The notes under the pieces were generated by a model that was given only the letters and a program-made list of their open reading frames with translations, did not search any database and was not told where the DNA came from. The position numbers were made by a program, and so were the translations under genes. Source: Pleurodeles waltl (taxonomy: Eukaryota; Chordata; Amphibia; Caudata; Salamandridae). Taken from it: a DNA stretch of 64,000 nucleotides. The stretch is taken from NCBI RefSeq assembly GCF_031143425.1, contig NC_090443.1:1055043554-1055107553 (forward strand). The letters are read 5' to 3'. This document shows, in pieces, positions 11,801-23,585 of the stretch (its first letter is position 1; each line of letters begins with the position of its first letter).

Positions 11801-14800
11801 CTAGTTTAAAGGGCTGCCATGAGTTCTTTCATCATTTTAAGGCATTTTTCGTCTCACCAATTAAGATAAGAAAATTGCATAGATATTCCTCTAGTTCCTC
11901 TGTGCCAATAGAAATTGATTGTGGCTTTAAGTAACAGCCTGAATGAGTTGAATATGAATATATTTGATTTACTCTTTTAAACATTCAAGGCAAAGCAACT
12001 TCTGAAAGCCAACCTCCTCTGATATGCAATTCAACACTAGCCATTACTGGAGAACAAAATCCCAAAGAGTATAATCTTAAAGACTGCAAAACTATCAGCA
12101 AGCAGTAGGGTCTCTCTGGGACACTAACATTCAGTATATGAAAGACATCAGGTAAAACATTGCCCTGGTGTCTAAACAAATCAGTGCCATAAACTATAGC
12201 TGTCTCGATGGCGCAACACGAGACTGCTTCCTCAAACAACATGGGCCTTAAGTGACAGGAAAAAAGTTTTACCTTAAAACAAAGGACACAGAATGTCAAT
12301 AAAAGCAAAGACGTATTCTCATGGAAAGAAAGCTGTGGGGAAAAAAGCAGATGGAGGGTAGATTTTTGATCCATAGAAAAGAAAGATTAACTGATTCTTG
12401 GAGTCTACCAACCTTAAAGTGAATAGGTCAAATCCCTCTTCAGTGGCTGCGATATTACTTAACGCCTTTTAACCATGTGCATAGCACATATTTAACACCC
12501 GCTAAACTCAGCCGAATGTATGATGGTAGGAATGCAGAATGCCCCAGATGTTGGGGGGGGGGGGGGGGGGGGGAGGGGCTTGGGAGTGCCCTTGAATACG
12601 GGGTTTTGGGGTAACAGTGATCACGTGAATCCAAGCCGTGACAGGCTTGACACTTGAGGAGTCGCCCCAGGTGTGCTTACTCAGTATTGTCAAACAACCC
12701 AGAGGAGGTAAGATGCACTGGAGGTTCCTACAGTTGGCCTTGGTTTTGGCAAAAAGGAGAGTGGCCATAGGCTGGATGTCCACTTGGTCCACTTCTCTTA
12801 AGCCATGTGACACAAGGATGCCTCTGAGTGGGGACTGGCAGACGAGGTTCACATGAAGCTCAATCGCCGAGACAAGTTTCAGGAGGACTTGGAGATTTTG
12901 GCGGCACTACTGGAGAGCATGCACAGGGAGATGGAAGGGGACGGCGAGCAAGGGTCGCAATCACAACATACGGAACACACTGCCACATAGGAACGGCAGT
13001 GGGCTGAGACTGGAGGACCCGGGACTGAGCAGGGAAATGGGTAACTGAGGGCGAACACACGCACACTATTCTGGACTTTGGGAACTGAAGTATCTGTGAT
13101 TTCATGGAAGCCTGGAATCAAGGGTCACCAAACTAGCTTGGGTGAGACCAGCCTCGGTTTCGGGAATCGACGTAAATGGCCTATGCAAAGGCAGACTCAA
13201 ACTGACCAGTCACTTAGCAGAGTCTGTGACACTGTGGTAAAGCTGGGGGTGGGTAATCAGAGTAAGGTGACACCCCCCCTCCCCCCCACCTCTGCTAGGT
13301 GCTGCATCTGATGTTGTTTCAAACAGAAGCTCCAGGCTTTGCACAGGCATATCTCTGCTGTCTGTCACTTGCATACCATACGTACAGAAGTCAGCAGTGA
13401 GAGGCTGTGTGTGAATGTGGGAAGCGAGCCACAGAGCCCACCTTCGTGAGGCTCCTAAGAAACAGGACAGAACTAGAAGCCTGAGCATGAAAGAAAACTG
13501 CCAAAATGACTTCAGGAATATCCTTCCAAAAGTCACATCAGAACTTCATGCAGTTTCTTTCTGGAAAGAAAGGCAGGATGATGAATGCACCTGAGAATTA
13601 TTGTTCGGAGGGGGCAGGGAGTGATTTTAATACAGTATTAAACTTGTCCATCCTCTGTGAATCTCTGTGAGTTTGAAGATGCAATGATTTAAGCCTCTAT
13701 ATACCCTCTAGTACACAATATATACATCATATCCATGGGGTACTGAAAAGACTCCAGATGTTTAAGATGTGTAATACCTGCTGCATGCATGGTTCGTATG
13801 TTTGCAAAATTGCCAATTTTAGCAACTAGTTAGCAATTCTGAAGAGCCTTCAACAGATTACACAAAAAATAGAGCCTTTCAACACTAGCAATTATATCTG
13901 GGACTGACTAACAAACGTCTAAGGAACTTGGGCAAGTTACACTTGATGCAATTGTGTTAATCTAATTATGTATAACAAAGAGTTGCAGTATTGGATGTTT
14001 AAGTTGTTTGCCAGTTCTGGTGCAGAGAGGGCACTGTACAAAGTGAATGGCAGTGGGGTGAGTATAAATATCAATCCATCTGGGGTGTCTGGACAGCAAG
14101 AACTGGGCTTGAAATGAGCTGAAGGAGCTTTGGGAATTTAATTGAATATGGAAAGGAACCTTTTACAAAGTATGTTCTTCTAAATTATATTGATTAATTC
14201 ATAAACTTTATTTTTCTCTTTCTCAATTAAACGCATTTTAAAAAGTTACTGTTCTATCACTGGTCTTGGTGAAGATCCTTTGTAGGAACAGGGCAGTGAG
14301 TGGGAAGATAACTTATCCCTGGAACTGCTATCTGGAAAGAGGGAACTTCTGAGCAAGGTGAGGACTTTGGCATCAACACCAAGGACTGAGGTGGTTGGTG
14401 AGAGGCGAGGGTACCTCCCACCTACTGGCTCAGGCAGACTCAGAAGGACCACAGCATACTGTCTGCTGTGGAGACGCAATCCACAGATCTCTGTGAGGTT
14501 TGAAAACTACGAATTGAGCCTGCATTAAGGCAACGGACTATCATCTCGCTCCCCTGACCTGACCGAAGCCAAGAAGAAGCTTCGAGCAGGTCAGAGTCAT
14601 GCTATGCTACTGGAGGAGAAGAATCCTGCAGCGACCACTTGTGCGTAATGAGAAGGAACGTTCAATGACTGACTGTCAATTAACAACGACGAAGTCAAGT
14701 GGATTGCAAATGTCACCCTAAAACACTATCACCGTGCAGTGACTGATCCAATGTTTGTCCTTTGGGCCTTATGCTGACCATAAAATGCTTTCCGATTTTA

Positions 14801-15250
14801 CTAATCTGGTCTGAGAGCTTCAGAGTCAAGCGAAGCGCTGGGTGCGACGGCCCCTAATACACATTCGCTGAAGTCGCCTTCCGCCTCAGTCCTGCCCTAC
14901 TGAGGGGCAGATGGCAGTCTTAGAGGAACAGCGTTTGCCTGACCAGGAGCTAGCATTGCAAACTGGTGGGAATACGCCCCACTGAGCACCCATGCTTCCC
15001 ACAGAGACATCTGGGCTCCATCACCCCACCCAGCCTACTTCTGTGCAGTGCTCTATTTCTATCCATCTTTCGCATTCTACTGACCGCTTTCCTGCTCTTT
15101 ATCAGTTCACGTCAATGTCTAGGTTAGAACTTCTCCGCACTACAACCTTGGATACACTGAGTCACAGCGTAACCCCCCATGGTTAGAATCAGCTGAACTT
15201 ACAAGTTGTCTCAATCCTACCTCTGCAGGAAGAAGCGAAGCCACAACTTC
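11801..15250. other. Long unassigned stretch
   Basis: No coding or RNA gene could be supported in 3.4 kb. Open frames here are short and lack family features. A 21-bp G run occurs at 12553-12573 and a short C-rich/CCCCCCC tract at about 13271-13288. Base composition is ordinary elsewhere. Ancient repeats are likely but not recognisable by eye. Confidence 0.3.
12553..12578 (+). repeat. Homopolymer G tract
   Basis: 21 consecutive G, then AGGGG. It can form a G-quadruplex and is a site where sequencing or assembly length is uncertain. Confidence 0.9.
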
Positions 15251-15860
15251 AAGGACTAACTTGCTTCCAGTCCTCCTCCTCGGCTTCCACCTTGGCAGAG
15301 AAAGAGAGATGGAGACACAGGCGCCAGGGTTAGAGGAGAGAGGGTGAAAGAGGGAGGCGAAAACAGACAGAGCAGGGGATGTGGAAGCAGGGGGAGAAAA
15401 GGGAAAATGATGACCTGGAAACAAGAGCTGTGGAGGGATCAGAGAGAGGAAGATGGAGGGGGGCAAAACTGATAAGGAAGTGATAGGGGAAAGAGATAAA
15501 AAAAGCACAAAAAAGGATGGAAAAGTAGTGAAGGATTCGATGGAAACAGACATAAGAGATGAGTCAAGACAGAGAGAGGCACATAAAAGGAACACACATT
15601 ACATGGAGGCTGAGGAGAGGACATGGTAACAGGTACAGATGAAGGGAAGCTAAGGTGAGAGCCATGGAGTGAAAAAAGGGAAAGAAATGAAAAGAAAACG
15701 AAAAACACTGAGTACAAGCCTCGTGGGAGAGGAGGTGGAGGACAGGGTGAGAAGGAATGAGCAGAGAAAGAGAATACAGAGGGAGAAACGACAGGGGAAA
15801 CAGTGAAGGGAGGAGGGGTGGACAGGAGTGAAGGAGAGAGCACAAAGCAGGGGATCACCT
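15251..15860 (+). repeat. Purine-rich low-complexity tract
   Basis: About 600 bp strongly biased to G and A on the plus strand (GGAGAGA, AGAGAGG, GGGGAAA and similar). The complementary strand gives spurious Ser/Pro/Leu/Phe open frames, which I do not accept as genes. Purine strand asymmetry of this length can adopt triplex (H-DNA) structures. Confidence 0.75.
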
Positions 15861-16689
15861 GGCATCATGGTGTGCGCCTCCAGGTGATTAAAGATACTTG
15901 ACGGAAGGAGTTCTCCCACTTCTGCTTGAGGCTTGGATATTCAGAAGACAAGTTACTAAACACAAAATAACAAAGAAATCCAATTACTAACTTTTTTTTA
16001 GCTACAATAACGCTAGAATGTCCTGATAAACTTATATCTTAAAATAGGTTTCCCGTGGAGTAGCTTTTATACCTAGATGACAAGGATGGGGCCTAGTGCA
16101 ACAAGTCGGTGTACAAGGAGAAAGCAACCAAGCAGACTGTCTGCAGCTCTCCCAGCATGTGCCATGGATGCACTGGGAGAGCTGGCAGGCCCTGCGGTGA
16201 GAGTAGGTGGACCATCATAAGCGACCCCTGGAGTTATCTACACCTGGACTATATTTTTGTTAACAGAAGTTTGCCTGTATGGTAACTTTAGAAGATTAGC
16301 CAAAGCATCTCTCATTATACTATAAATCATGATGGAAAAAAGCAATCCAGCTACATTATCGATGCTCTCCATGTAGTTCTACGGTGCACTTTATAGCCAA
16401 AGCTGTGCGGCTGAAAACAATGAGTGAATCACGGTTTACAAAGCTGAGAGAAACCCTGAGAGACTGATGAGGCACATACTACACAGGCAGAGTCCTGGGA
16501 CTACGTGGACAGAGCAGAACAATCCAAGTCGACAGCATAAGCTACTCCTTCACTATACTCAATTTTTCGAAGAAGAGAAAAACCTGGGAATTAAACACCT
16601 GGGAATTAAACTACTGCGAATCTGTTCATACTAGAGAAGCAAAGGGAGCAGAGAGCTTGTGCAGCCTTTATAAAGAATTATACACGGGA
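15861..16689. other. Unassigned stretch
   Basis: No gene or repeat was recognised. The last 150 bp may be the decayed start of the L1 fragment that follows. Confidence 0.3.
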
Positions 16690-17290
16690 CAACCTATGGA
16701 TGCCGCAACCCGCCCCGACGAGACCACCTATCTCAGGCTCAACTTTCCCAAAAACTGAGACAGGCAAAGATAAACTAGAAGAGCCTTCCAAACTCTTAAA
16801 ACCCTTAAACTGTATAGAGCGGGATGGTTTTACGCCAGCCTGCTATAAGGAACTTGGTGTTCGACTGCAACCAATGTTCCTAAGAGTCTTTTCAGGGGAG
16901 AGCCCAGGATGATAAACTAAGTTCTCCCTCATTCTCAAACCAGGCAAACCAGCTGCAGACGGTGCCTCCGATCTCGATGCTCAGAGTACTACACCCAGAA
17001 CAAAAAGTTTCACTTTGAGCAGACACTCAGCAGACATTACATTTGAATGCCATAGGCTGTGAGGAAACCAGAGAATGCTACTGCTATCTTCAAACATGGA
17101 GAAAGTGCTTGACAGAGCTGACTGGACTTTTATGAGAGAAGTGTTGTCTACCATGAGATTTGGAAATATCTTCTTGAGTTGGGCGTTACCTGGTACCAGA
17201 CCATGACAGCACAGCTGAGGCTCTACAAAAATCTTGGCACAATTGGTATGCACTGAAGAAGGTGGGGGTATTTCTAACCACCCAACCCCA
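16690..17290 (+). pseudogene. L1-like LINE ORF2 fragment (RT fingers and palm)
   Basis: Translated pieces match L1-type reverse transcriptase. ERDGFTPACYKELGVRLQP corresponds to the PGPDGFxxEFYK box at about 16815-16875. MEKVLDRADWTFMREVL followed by RFGNIFLSWAL at about 17095-17190 corresponds to the LDAEKAFDRVxW box. Stops and frameshifts intervene, and both ends are lost. An L1 match of the following part of the RT occurs at 24.7 kb, separated by 7 kb of other material. Confidence 0.65.
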
Positions 17291-17434
17291 TGCTGCACAC
17301 GGCCCTTTGGCTGTGTGCGGCGGGAGCTGACCGCAGCCTGTCTCTCTTGGTGTGAGCAGGTGTATCTGGGGGTGCGAGGGGCTATGAGAGTTATCTGCCT
17401 GGACTGGAGAGTGGGTGCATCAGTGTCTTAGTGG

Positions 17435-17960
17435 GTACATCAGTGTCGGTGGAGAGTGGGTGCATGAGAGTTTCAGTGGGTCTGTGACTGGGTGTGTGAG
17501 TCTGAGTGGGTCTGTGAGTGGGTGCATGAGGGCCTGAGTGGATCTGTGAGTGGGTGTGTAAGGGTGTGAGTGGGTCAGTGAGGGGGTGCTAGAGGGTCTG
17601 TGAGTGGGTGCATGACGGCCTGAGTGGATCTGTGAGTGGGAGTGTAAGGGTGTGAGTGGGTCAGTGAGGGGGTGCTAGAGGGTCTGTGAGTGGGTGCATG
17701 ACGGCCTGAGTGGATCTGTGAGTGGGTGCATGAGGACCTGAGTGGATCTGTGAGTGGGTGTGTAAGGGTGTGAGTGGGTCAGTGAGGGGGTGCTAGAGGG
17801 TCTGTGAGTGGGTGCATGACGGCCTGAGTGGATCTGTGAGTGGGTGCGTAAGGGTGTGAGTGGGTCAGTGAGGGGGGGTGCTAGAGGGTCTGTGAGTGGG
17901 TGCATGAGTGTCTGAGTGGGTCTGTGAGTGGGTGCGTAAGGGTCTGAGTGGGAGAAAGAC
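17435..17960 (+). repeat. GT-rich minisatellite, about 86-bp unit
   Basis: Tandem array built from the submotif GTGAGTGGGT(C/G). A higher-order unit ending with GGTGCTAGAGGGTCTGTGAG recurs with CTAGAG at about 17589, 17675, 17793 and 17881. The spacings are 86, 118 and 88 bp. The 118-bp spacing carries an extra 32-bp submotif copy (GTGCATGAGGACCTGAGTGG region). Units are highly similar, which points to recent unequal exchange or slippage. Confidence 0.9.
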
Positions 17961-18159
17961 TGAAAAAGAGAAACAGAGAGAGAGAAATAGAGTGAGAGAT
18001 AGAGAGTTTTTTAGGCTTTGGTAAATGACATACTTAGAATAGGATATTTCTGGACAAATTGAAAAGAAAAACTTTTTATCAATTAAAAAGAGTGAGATCA
18101 CATTTTAGTATGAACCTTTAACGTGTACAGTTTAAAAGTAATTACAGTTGGGAAATTAC

Positions 18160-18235
18160 TACAGACCTGGACTAGAACCCTCAACTTTCAGTGTGAGGGT
18201 CTGTGATCTTAACCATTATGCCACAGGTGACTTCG
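18160..18235 (-). ncRNA. tRNA-derived SINE head (Glu-like), pol III promoter boxes
   Basis: On the minus strand there is an A box TGGCATAATGG (18213-18223) and a B box GGTTCTAGTCC (18169-18179), 33 nt apart. A tRNA-like arrangement with CCTCACACT in the anticodon-loop position resembles tRNA-Glu. The sequence lacks clean acceptor pairing, so it is more likely a SINE head or tRNA pseudogene than a working tRNA gene. No clear SINE body is seen downstream. Confidence 0.6.
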
Positions 18236-18429
18236 TCCTGTGGCGTGTTTATTTTTCAAAAGTCACTGCATGGAGAGACCACTGCAATGACTCTCTCGCT
18301 CCCTTCTATCTCATTATAGGATGTGAGAGAGGGAGAGAGTGACAGGACCACGGGGAGCCTCAAGGCCCCTGCAGTCCTAGATGGCTCTCCATGTCGTATG
18401 GGAGCCAGCACTTCTCCCACATGCAGGGA

Positions 18430-18790
18430 GCTGCTTTAACAGCCCTAAGGACCCCCCTTCATTGTTTTACTAAAGCCCCGGAAGTGGTGGTCCTCGTGGC
18501 TGCGTGTTTGGGGCAGGGGAGGGTGGTTCGGGGGGGGGGGGATGGGGGGGGGGGATACCGCCATTAAGTCCGATTAAGGCCCCAGGGAGGTGGCGGTCCC
18601 CGGGGCTGCAGGTGGGCAGCGCAGACCCCGAACAGTTTGTGTTTAGTGTCCCGGGGAGGTGGTGGTCCCCAGGGGAGCAGGAGTGGCCTGTGTGCCCCCC
18701 TGCACTAAATTTGATTTAAGCCCCGGTGAGGTGGCAGTCCCCTGTGCAGCCAGGGGGCTGCCTTCCCCCATTACATTTGATTTAAGTCTG
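18430..18790 (+). repeat. GC-rich imperfect tandem repeat with G runs
   Basis: About four diverged units share CCCCGG(G/T)GAGGTGG(C/T)(G/A)GTCCCC, at about 18475, 18580, 18650 and 18720, each preceded by TTTGATTTAAG- or TCCGATTAAGG-like sequence. G runs of 10-11 nt lie at 18530-18541 and 18544-18554. Confidence 0.7.
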
Positions 18791-18829
18791 AGGGCTGTGA
18801 TCAAATATGCCAGTCATGGATAAACAGTT

Positions 18830-18960
18830 TGGACAGGAAGCATTTGCACTTTAGCACTGGTCAGCAGTGGCAAAGTGCCCAGAGTACTAAAGTCTGCAAA
18901 AAGGAAATTCAGCACAGGATCAAAAACAGGAGGTCAGAAGAAAACAGACAGGGGAAACCA
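18830..18960 (-). repeat. Fragment related to the LTR at 51929-53735
   Basis: Its reverse complement contains ...GGGCACTTTGCCACTGCTGA and CCAGTGCTAAAGTGCA. These match with few changes the early part of the solo LTR at 51929-53735 (about 52020-52065: GCACTTTACCACTGCTAACC, AGTACTAAAGTGCATATGCT). This is a diverged, truncated copy of the same LTR family in the opposite orientation. The 180-aa open frame starting here is a by-product. Confidence 0.65.
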
Positions 18961-20395
18961 CGCCAAGAGCTGACAGGTCTAACAATAATCTTTGAACACA
19001 GAGATTTAGCAGCCTACAAGCTATCTGCTCTACCTTCTTCATGGCAAACGTATATTCATATAACTACTTCAAACATATGCTACAAGCATCCAACTGATAA
19101 AATCTTCACTTCTCAAATATCTACAAAACTATACAACACAGTCTTATTCCAGCGTACTATCATTTGTTGCCACCAGCCCACACACGTTGTGCTCCCACGT
19201 GGCACGGTACGCTACAGCCCAGGAGGCTATAAAGCTGTATCCAGTTCAGGAGATGGGTGCACTGTGGATTTACCAACCGCCCTGTCCAGCATTTGCCGTT
19301 TTATTGACCCAAAGGGGGAGGCAGTGGACGCCGGAGCACTGAGACTGAGAGGCACGGATGGGAGGAAGTGATCAAGAGGGTCTGAACCTGGTGATGAGGA
19401 GGACGAAGAAGATTGTGGCCTCTTTCACATCTTGGAACAGTTTCAATAATCAAACTGTGGTATCCCATGCATTTCCTTCAACATGTACAGCTAAGTGCTA
19501 CCTTTACTATCTGGCCTCCTGGAAAATATTACCCAAGTGTATAATGGCAGCACAAAAGGCGCAAGGAAGGACTGGATGCGACCTGTGGCAGAGAGACTCC
19601 GCAATCTCATCTGAAATTATACTCATGTAAGTCTGTGTCCGCTGCTCAAGCCCCAGCCCCACAGGCGGCAAAGGAAACTAGGGTAACTACTGGGAAGTTA
19701 TACTGGGCTGCTCCTCCGGAAGAGGAGAAGGCTTCTGACGAGCTTGAACTGCCTCAAACAATTGGAGGAGAAAGTGATTTCAATATGCCACTCCATTCCA
19801 AATGCGAGGCGTGGGGTAGGTCTGCAGTTTATTTTGTACCAAGTGAGGAAAGGTATAGGTCAGGCCTGTCCCCTTTTAAGTACCTCTGAAGAAACCTCTT
19901 TTCACTGAGCTCATGTTAGTGGAGCTCAAGCTTGGAGACACTCAGTGCCACCCCTATGAGAGGCATCACTTAATACAAACTGTGCCTGCAAAGCAGCCGG
20001 AGAACGGCACTTGAAAGAGAACATCCCAAATAGGTTCTGACATTGGAGACAGATCCACATTCCCTGCCTAGAAAGTGTGAATAGAGGGCATGGCCAGACG
20101 GTTGAAGATGGCACTGGCACGACTCTGCTTCACCTGGGTGCCACTGCTCGACCACCCTCTTCTCAGAAAAACCCTTCCCCTGATGCACGACAGGAGTGGA
20201 GGACAGTAGAAAGAGCCTGGAGACCACTCTCAGCCTGCACACCTCCTGGGAGTGAGGCAGAACGGAGCAGCAGAGCTCCAAGATGACATTAGTGGCCTAC
20301 ACACCATGTGAGCAGTGGGTGCCCTCTGACCCCATTCATGGACATCCACAAACACCTGGGCCTGGGGGCAGGGAGAAATGTGGACAACATAAAAT
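18961..20395. other. Unassigned stretch
   Basis: No gene or clear repeat was recognised. Open frames of 64-100 codons are present, without family features. Confidence 0.3.
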
Positions 20396-23300
20396 AGGAG
20401 TGTAGGAAATGCCTCCTTGGCATGGTTACCCCCTGACTTTTTGCCTTTGCTGATGCCAAGTTATGATTTGAAAGTGTGCTGAGGCCTGCTAACCAGGCCC
20501 CAGCACCAGTGTTCTTTCCCTAAAACTGTACCTTTGTCTCCACAGTTGGCACAAGCCTGGCATCCAGGTAAGTCCCTTATAACTGGTACCTCTGGTACCA
20601 AGGGCCCTGATGCCAGGGAAGGTCTCTAAGGGCTGCAGCATGTCTTATGCCACCCTGGGGACCCCTCACTCAGCACACACACACTGCTTGCCACCTTGTG
20701 TGTGCTGGTGGGGAGAAAATGACTAAGTCGGCATGGCACTCCCCTCAGGGTGCCATGCCAACCTCACACTGCCTATGGCATAGATAAGTCACCCCTTGAG
20801 CAGGCCTTACAGCCAAAAGGCAGGGTGCACTATACCCCAGGTGAGGGCACCAGTGCATGAGCACTGTGCCCCTACAGTGTCTAAGCAAAACCTTAGACAT
20901 TGTAAGTGCAGGGTAGCCATAAAGAGTATATGGTCTGGGAGTCTGTCATACACGAACTCCACAGCACCATAATGGCTACACTGAAAACTGGGAAGTTTGG
21001 TATCAAACTTCTCAGCACAACAAATGCACACTGATGCCAGTGTACATTTTATTGTGAAATACACCCAGAGGGCATCTTAGAGATGCCCCCTGAAAACATA
21101 CCCGACTTCCAGTGTGGGCTGACTAGTTTTGCCAGCCTGCCACACACCAGACATGTTGCTGGCCACATGGGGAGAGTGCCTTTGTCATTCTGTGGCCAGG
21201 AACAAAGCCTGTACTGGGTGGAGGTGCTTCTCACCTCCCTCTGCAGGAACTGTAACACCTGGCGGTGAGCCTCAAAAGCTCATGCCTTTTGTTACAGCAC
21301 CCCAGAGCATTCCAGCTAGTGGAGATGCCCGCCCCTCCGGCCACTGCCCCCACTTTTGGCGGCAAGTACGGTGGAGATTATGAGAAAAACAAGGAGGAGT
21401 CACCCTCCAGTCAGGACAGCCCCTAAGGTGTCCTGAGCTGAGGTGACCCCTGCCTTAAGAAATCCTCCATCTTGTTTTGGAGGCTTCCCCCCAATAGGAT
21501 TAGGGATGTGCCCCCCTTCCCACAGGGAGGAGGCACAAAGAGGGTGTAGCCACCCTCAAGGACAGTAGTCATTGGCTACTGCCCCCCAGACCTAAACACA
21601 CCCCTAAATTGAGTATTTAGGGGTGACCCTGAACCCAGCAAACCAGACTCCTGACGACCTGAAGCAAGAAGGAGGACTGCTGACCTGAAAGCCCAGCAGA
21701 AACGACAGAGGCAACAACTGACTTGGCCCCAGCCCTACCGGCCTGTCTCCAGACTCAAAGAACCTGCACAGCGACGCATCCAGCGGGACCAGCGACCTCT
21801 GAGGACTGACCTGCACCCAAAGGAGCCAAGAAACTCCAGTGGACAGTGACTCTGTCCAAGAAACCAAGAAACAACCATCTTTAAAGGGACTCCAGCCTCA
21901 CTCCGGAAGTGTGAGTCCCCAACACTCTGCACCCGACGCCCCCGGCTCGTGTCCAGAAGAACCAACACTGCGGAGAGGACCCGCCAGGCGACTCCAACGA
22001 CGTGGACACCCCGAGTCGACCTCCCTGCACCCCCACAGCTCTGTCTAATCTACACAGAAGAAACCATCTTTAAAGGGACTCTAGCCTCACTCCGGAAGCG
22101 TGAGTCTCCAACACTCTGCACCCAGAGAGACCAACACTGCAGCAAAGACCCCCAGGCGACTCCCACAACGTGGACACCCTGAAACGATCTCCCTGCACCC
22201 CCACAGCGACGATGGCAGAGAGATTCCAGAGGCTCCCCCTCACCGCGACTGCCCGGTAACAAAGGAACCCAACGCCTGGAATAAGCACTGCACCCACAGC
22301 CCCCAGGCCTGAGAGAAACCAACTACCAGTGCAGGAGTGACCAGCAGGCGGTCCTCTTCCTTGCCCAGTCAGTGGATGGCCCGAGAAGCACCACTGAGCC
22401 CTGCCTGCAACGCCAAAGTGACCCCCGGGTCTCTCCATTGATCCCTACCTGAATCCCGACACCTACTTCACAAACTGCACCCGGCCGCCCCTGTGCCGCT
22501 GAGGATGTATTTTGTGTGCTTGTTTGTGACTCCCTCAGTGCTCTACAAAACCCCCCTGGTCGGCTCCCCGAGGACGCAGGTACGTACCTGCTAGCAGACT
22601 GGAACCGGAGCACCCCTATTCTCCATAGGCACCTATGCTATTTGGGCCCTACTTTGACCTCTGCACCTGACCGGCCCTGTGATGCTGGTGCTGGGTGTTT
22701 GGGGTTAACTTGAAACCCCAACGGTGGGCTGCTTATGCCTCGGAGACTGAACTTGTAAGTGCTTTACTTACCTGAAAAACGAACCAATACTTACCTCCCC
22801 CCAGCACTTAATTTGTAAATAAAAACGTGCCGGTGCTCAAAGCCCTCCTCTTAAACACGCGGCTGATGCTATTAAATGTGCGAAAACGGAATACTGAGGC
22901 AGCGTAATCCTGAAGCCATCTCGAGCCTCTTCAATCCATTTACAGCCACTCCCTGCCCCTTCAGCTAACTCTTGCACCTTTCTGCTTTCTCCGATTGTGA
23001 TGCTTTTTCGTTTTTCTCTTCCTCCGTCTTTCCCAAAGGTGTCTTTTGCTCGCAGTAAATGCTTGAGGCAGAAAAATGAGTGCCGGCCCTCAAAAGTAAA
23101 GGCCGGTGCTCCGCACCGGAAACAAGAAGCAAAAATTAAGCACTGCCTCCCCCAGGAACTGTTTATTTTTGCACAGTGTCCACTTTTAAAATAGCTATTT
23201 GCCATTTTTGCCAAAACTGTGTACATTCCTTTTGTAATTCAGAGTTCCATATTTACCTATGCCGAGTGCCTTACAATTTATGTACTTACTTGAATTCTGA

Positions 23301-23585
23301 ATCTTGTGGTTCTAAAATAAATTAAGAAAACATATTTTTCTATATAAAAACCTATTGGCCTTGAGTTAAGTCTTTGAGTGTGTGTTCTGATTTATTGCCT
23401 GTGTGTGTACAACAAATGCGTAACACTACACACTGATAAGCCTAGTGCTCGACCACACTACTACAAATAGAGCGTTAGTATTATCTAATTTTGCCACTAT
23501 CAACCTCTAAGGGGAACCCTTGGACTCTGTGCACAGTATCTCTCACTTTGAGACAGTACATACAGAGCCAACTTCCTACAAGGAG
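20396..23585 (+). mobile_element. Solo LTR, 3180 bp, with 5-bp target duplication
   Basis: The element runs from TGTAGGAA (20401) to TTCCTACA (23580). It has an 8-bp perfect terminal inverted repeat with the TG...CA ends of LTRs. AGGAG occurs directly before (20396-20400) and directly after (23581-23585), a perfect 5-bp target duplication. No gag-pol sequence is inside, so it is a solo LTR or an LTR-like non-autonomous unit. Internal features: a 189-bp-spaced duplication starting AACCATCTTTAAAGGGACTC (21873 and 22062), and AATAAA signals at about 22817 and 23316. At 3.2 kb it is unusually long for an LTR. Confidence 0.9.
21870..22260 (+). repeat. 189-bp direct duplication within the solo LTR
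   Basis: AACCATCTTTAAAGGGACTC plus the following CAGCCTCACTCCGGAAG(T/C)GTG occurs at 21873 and again at 22062. The two units are about 85-90% alike, including CACTCTGCACCC and CCAGGCGACTCC(A/C). Confidence 0.85.

Noticed and set aside
15140..15919. Overlapping minus-strand frames rich in Ser, Pro, Leu and Phe
   Set aside because: They are translations of a purine-rich low-complexity tract; several frames are open at once.
17435..17960. CRISPR array
   Set aside because: Repeats are contiguous minisatellite units without unique spacers, and the window is eukaryotic.
18160..18235. Functional tRNA-Glu gene
   Set aside because: A and B boxes are present but acceptor-stem pairing and a clean anticodon arm are not; a SINE head or pseudogene is the better reading.
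18829..19371. 180-codon plus-strand open frame
   Set aside because: Its first part is the antisense of an LTR family also present at 51929-53735, there is no domain, and composition is ordinary repeat DNA.
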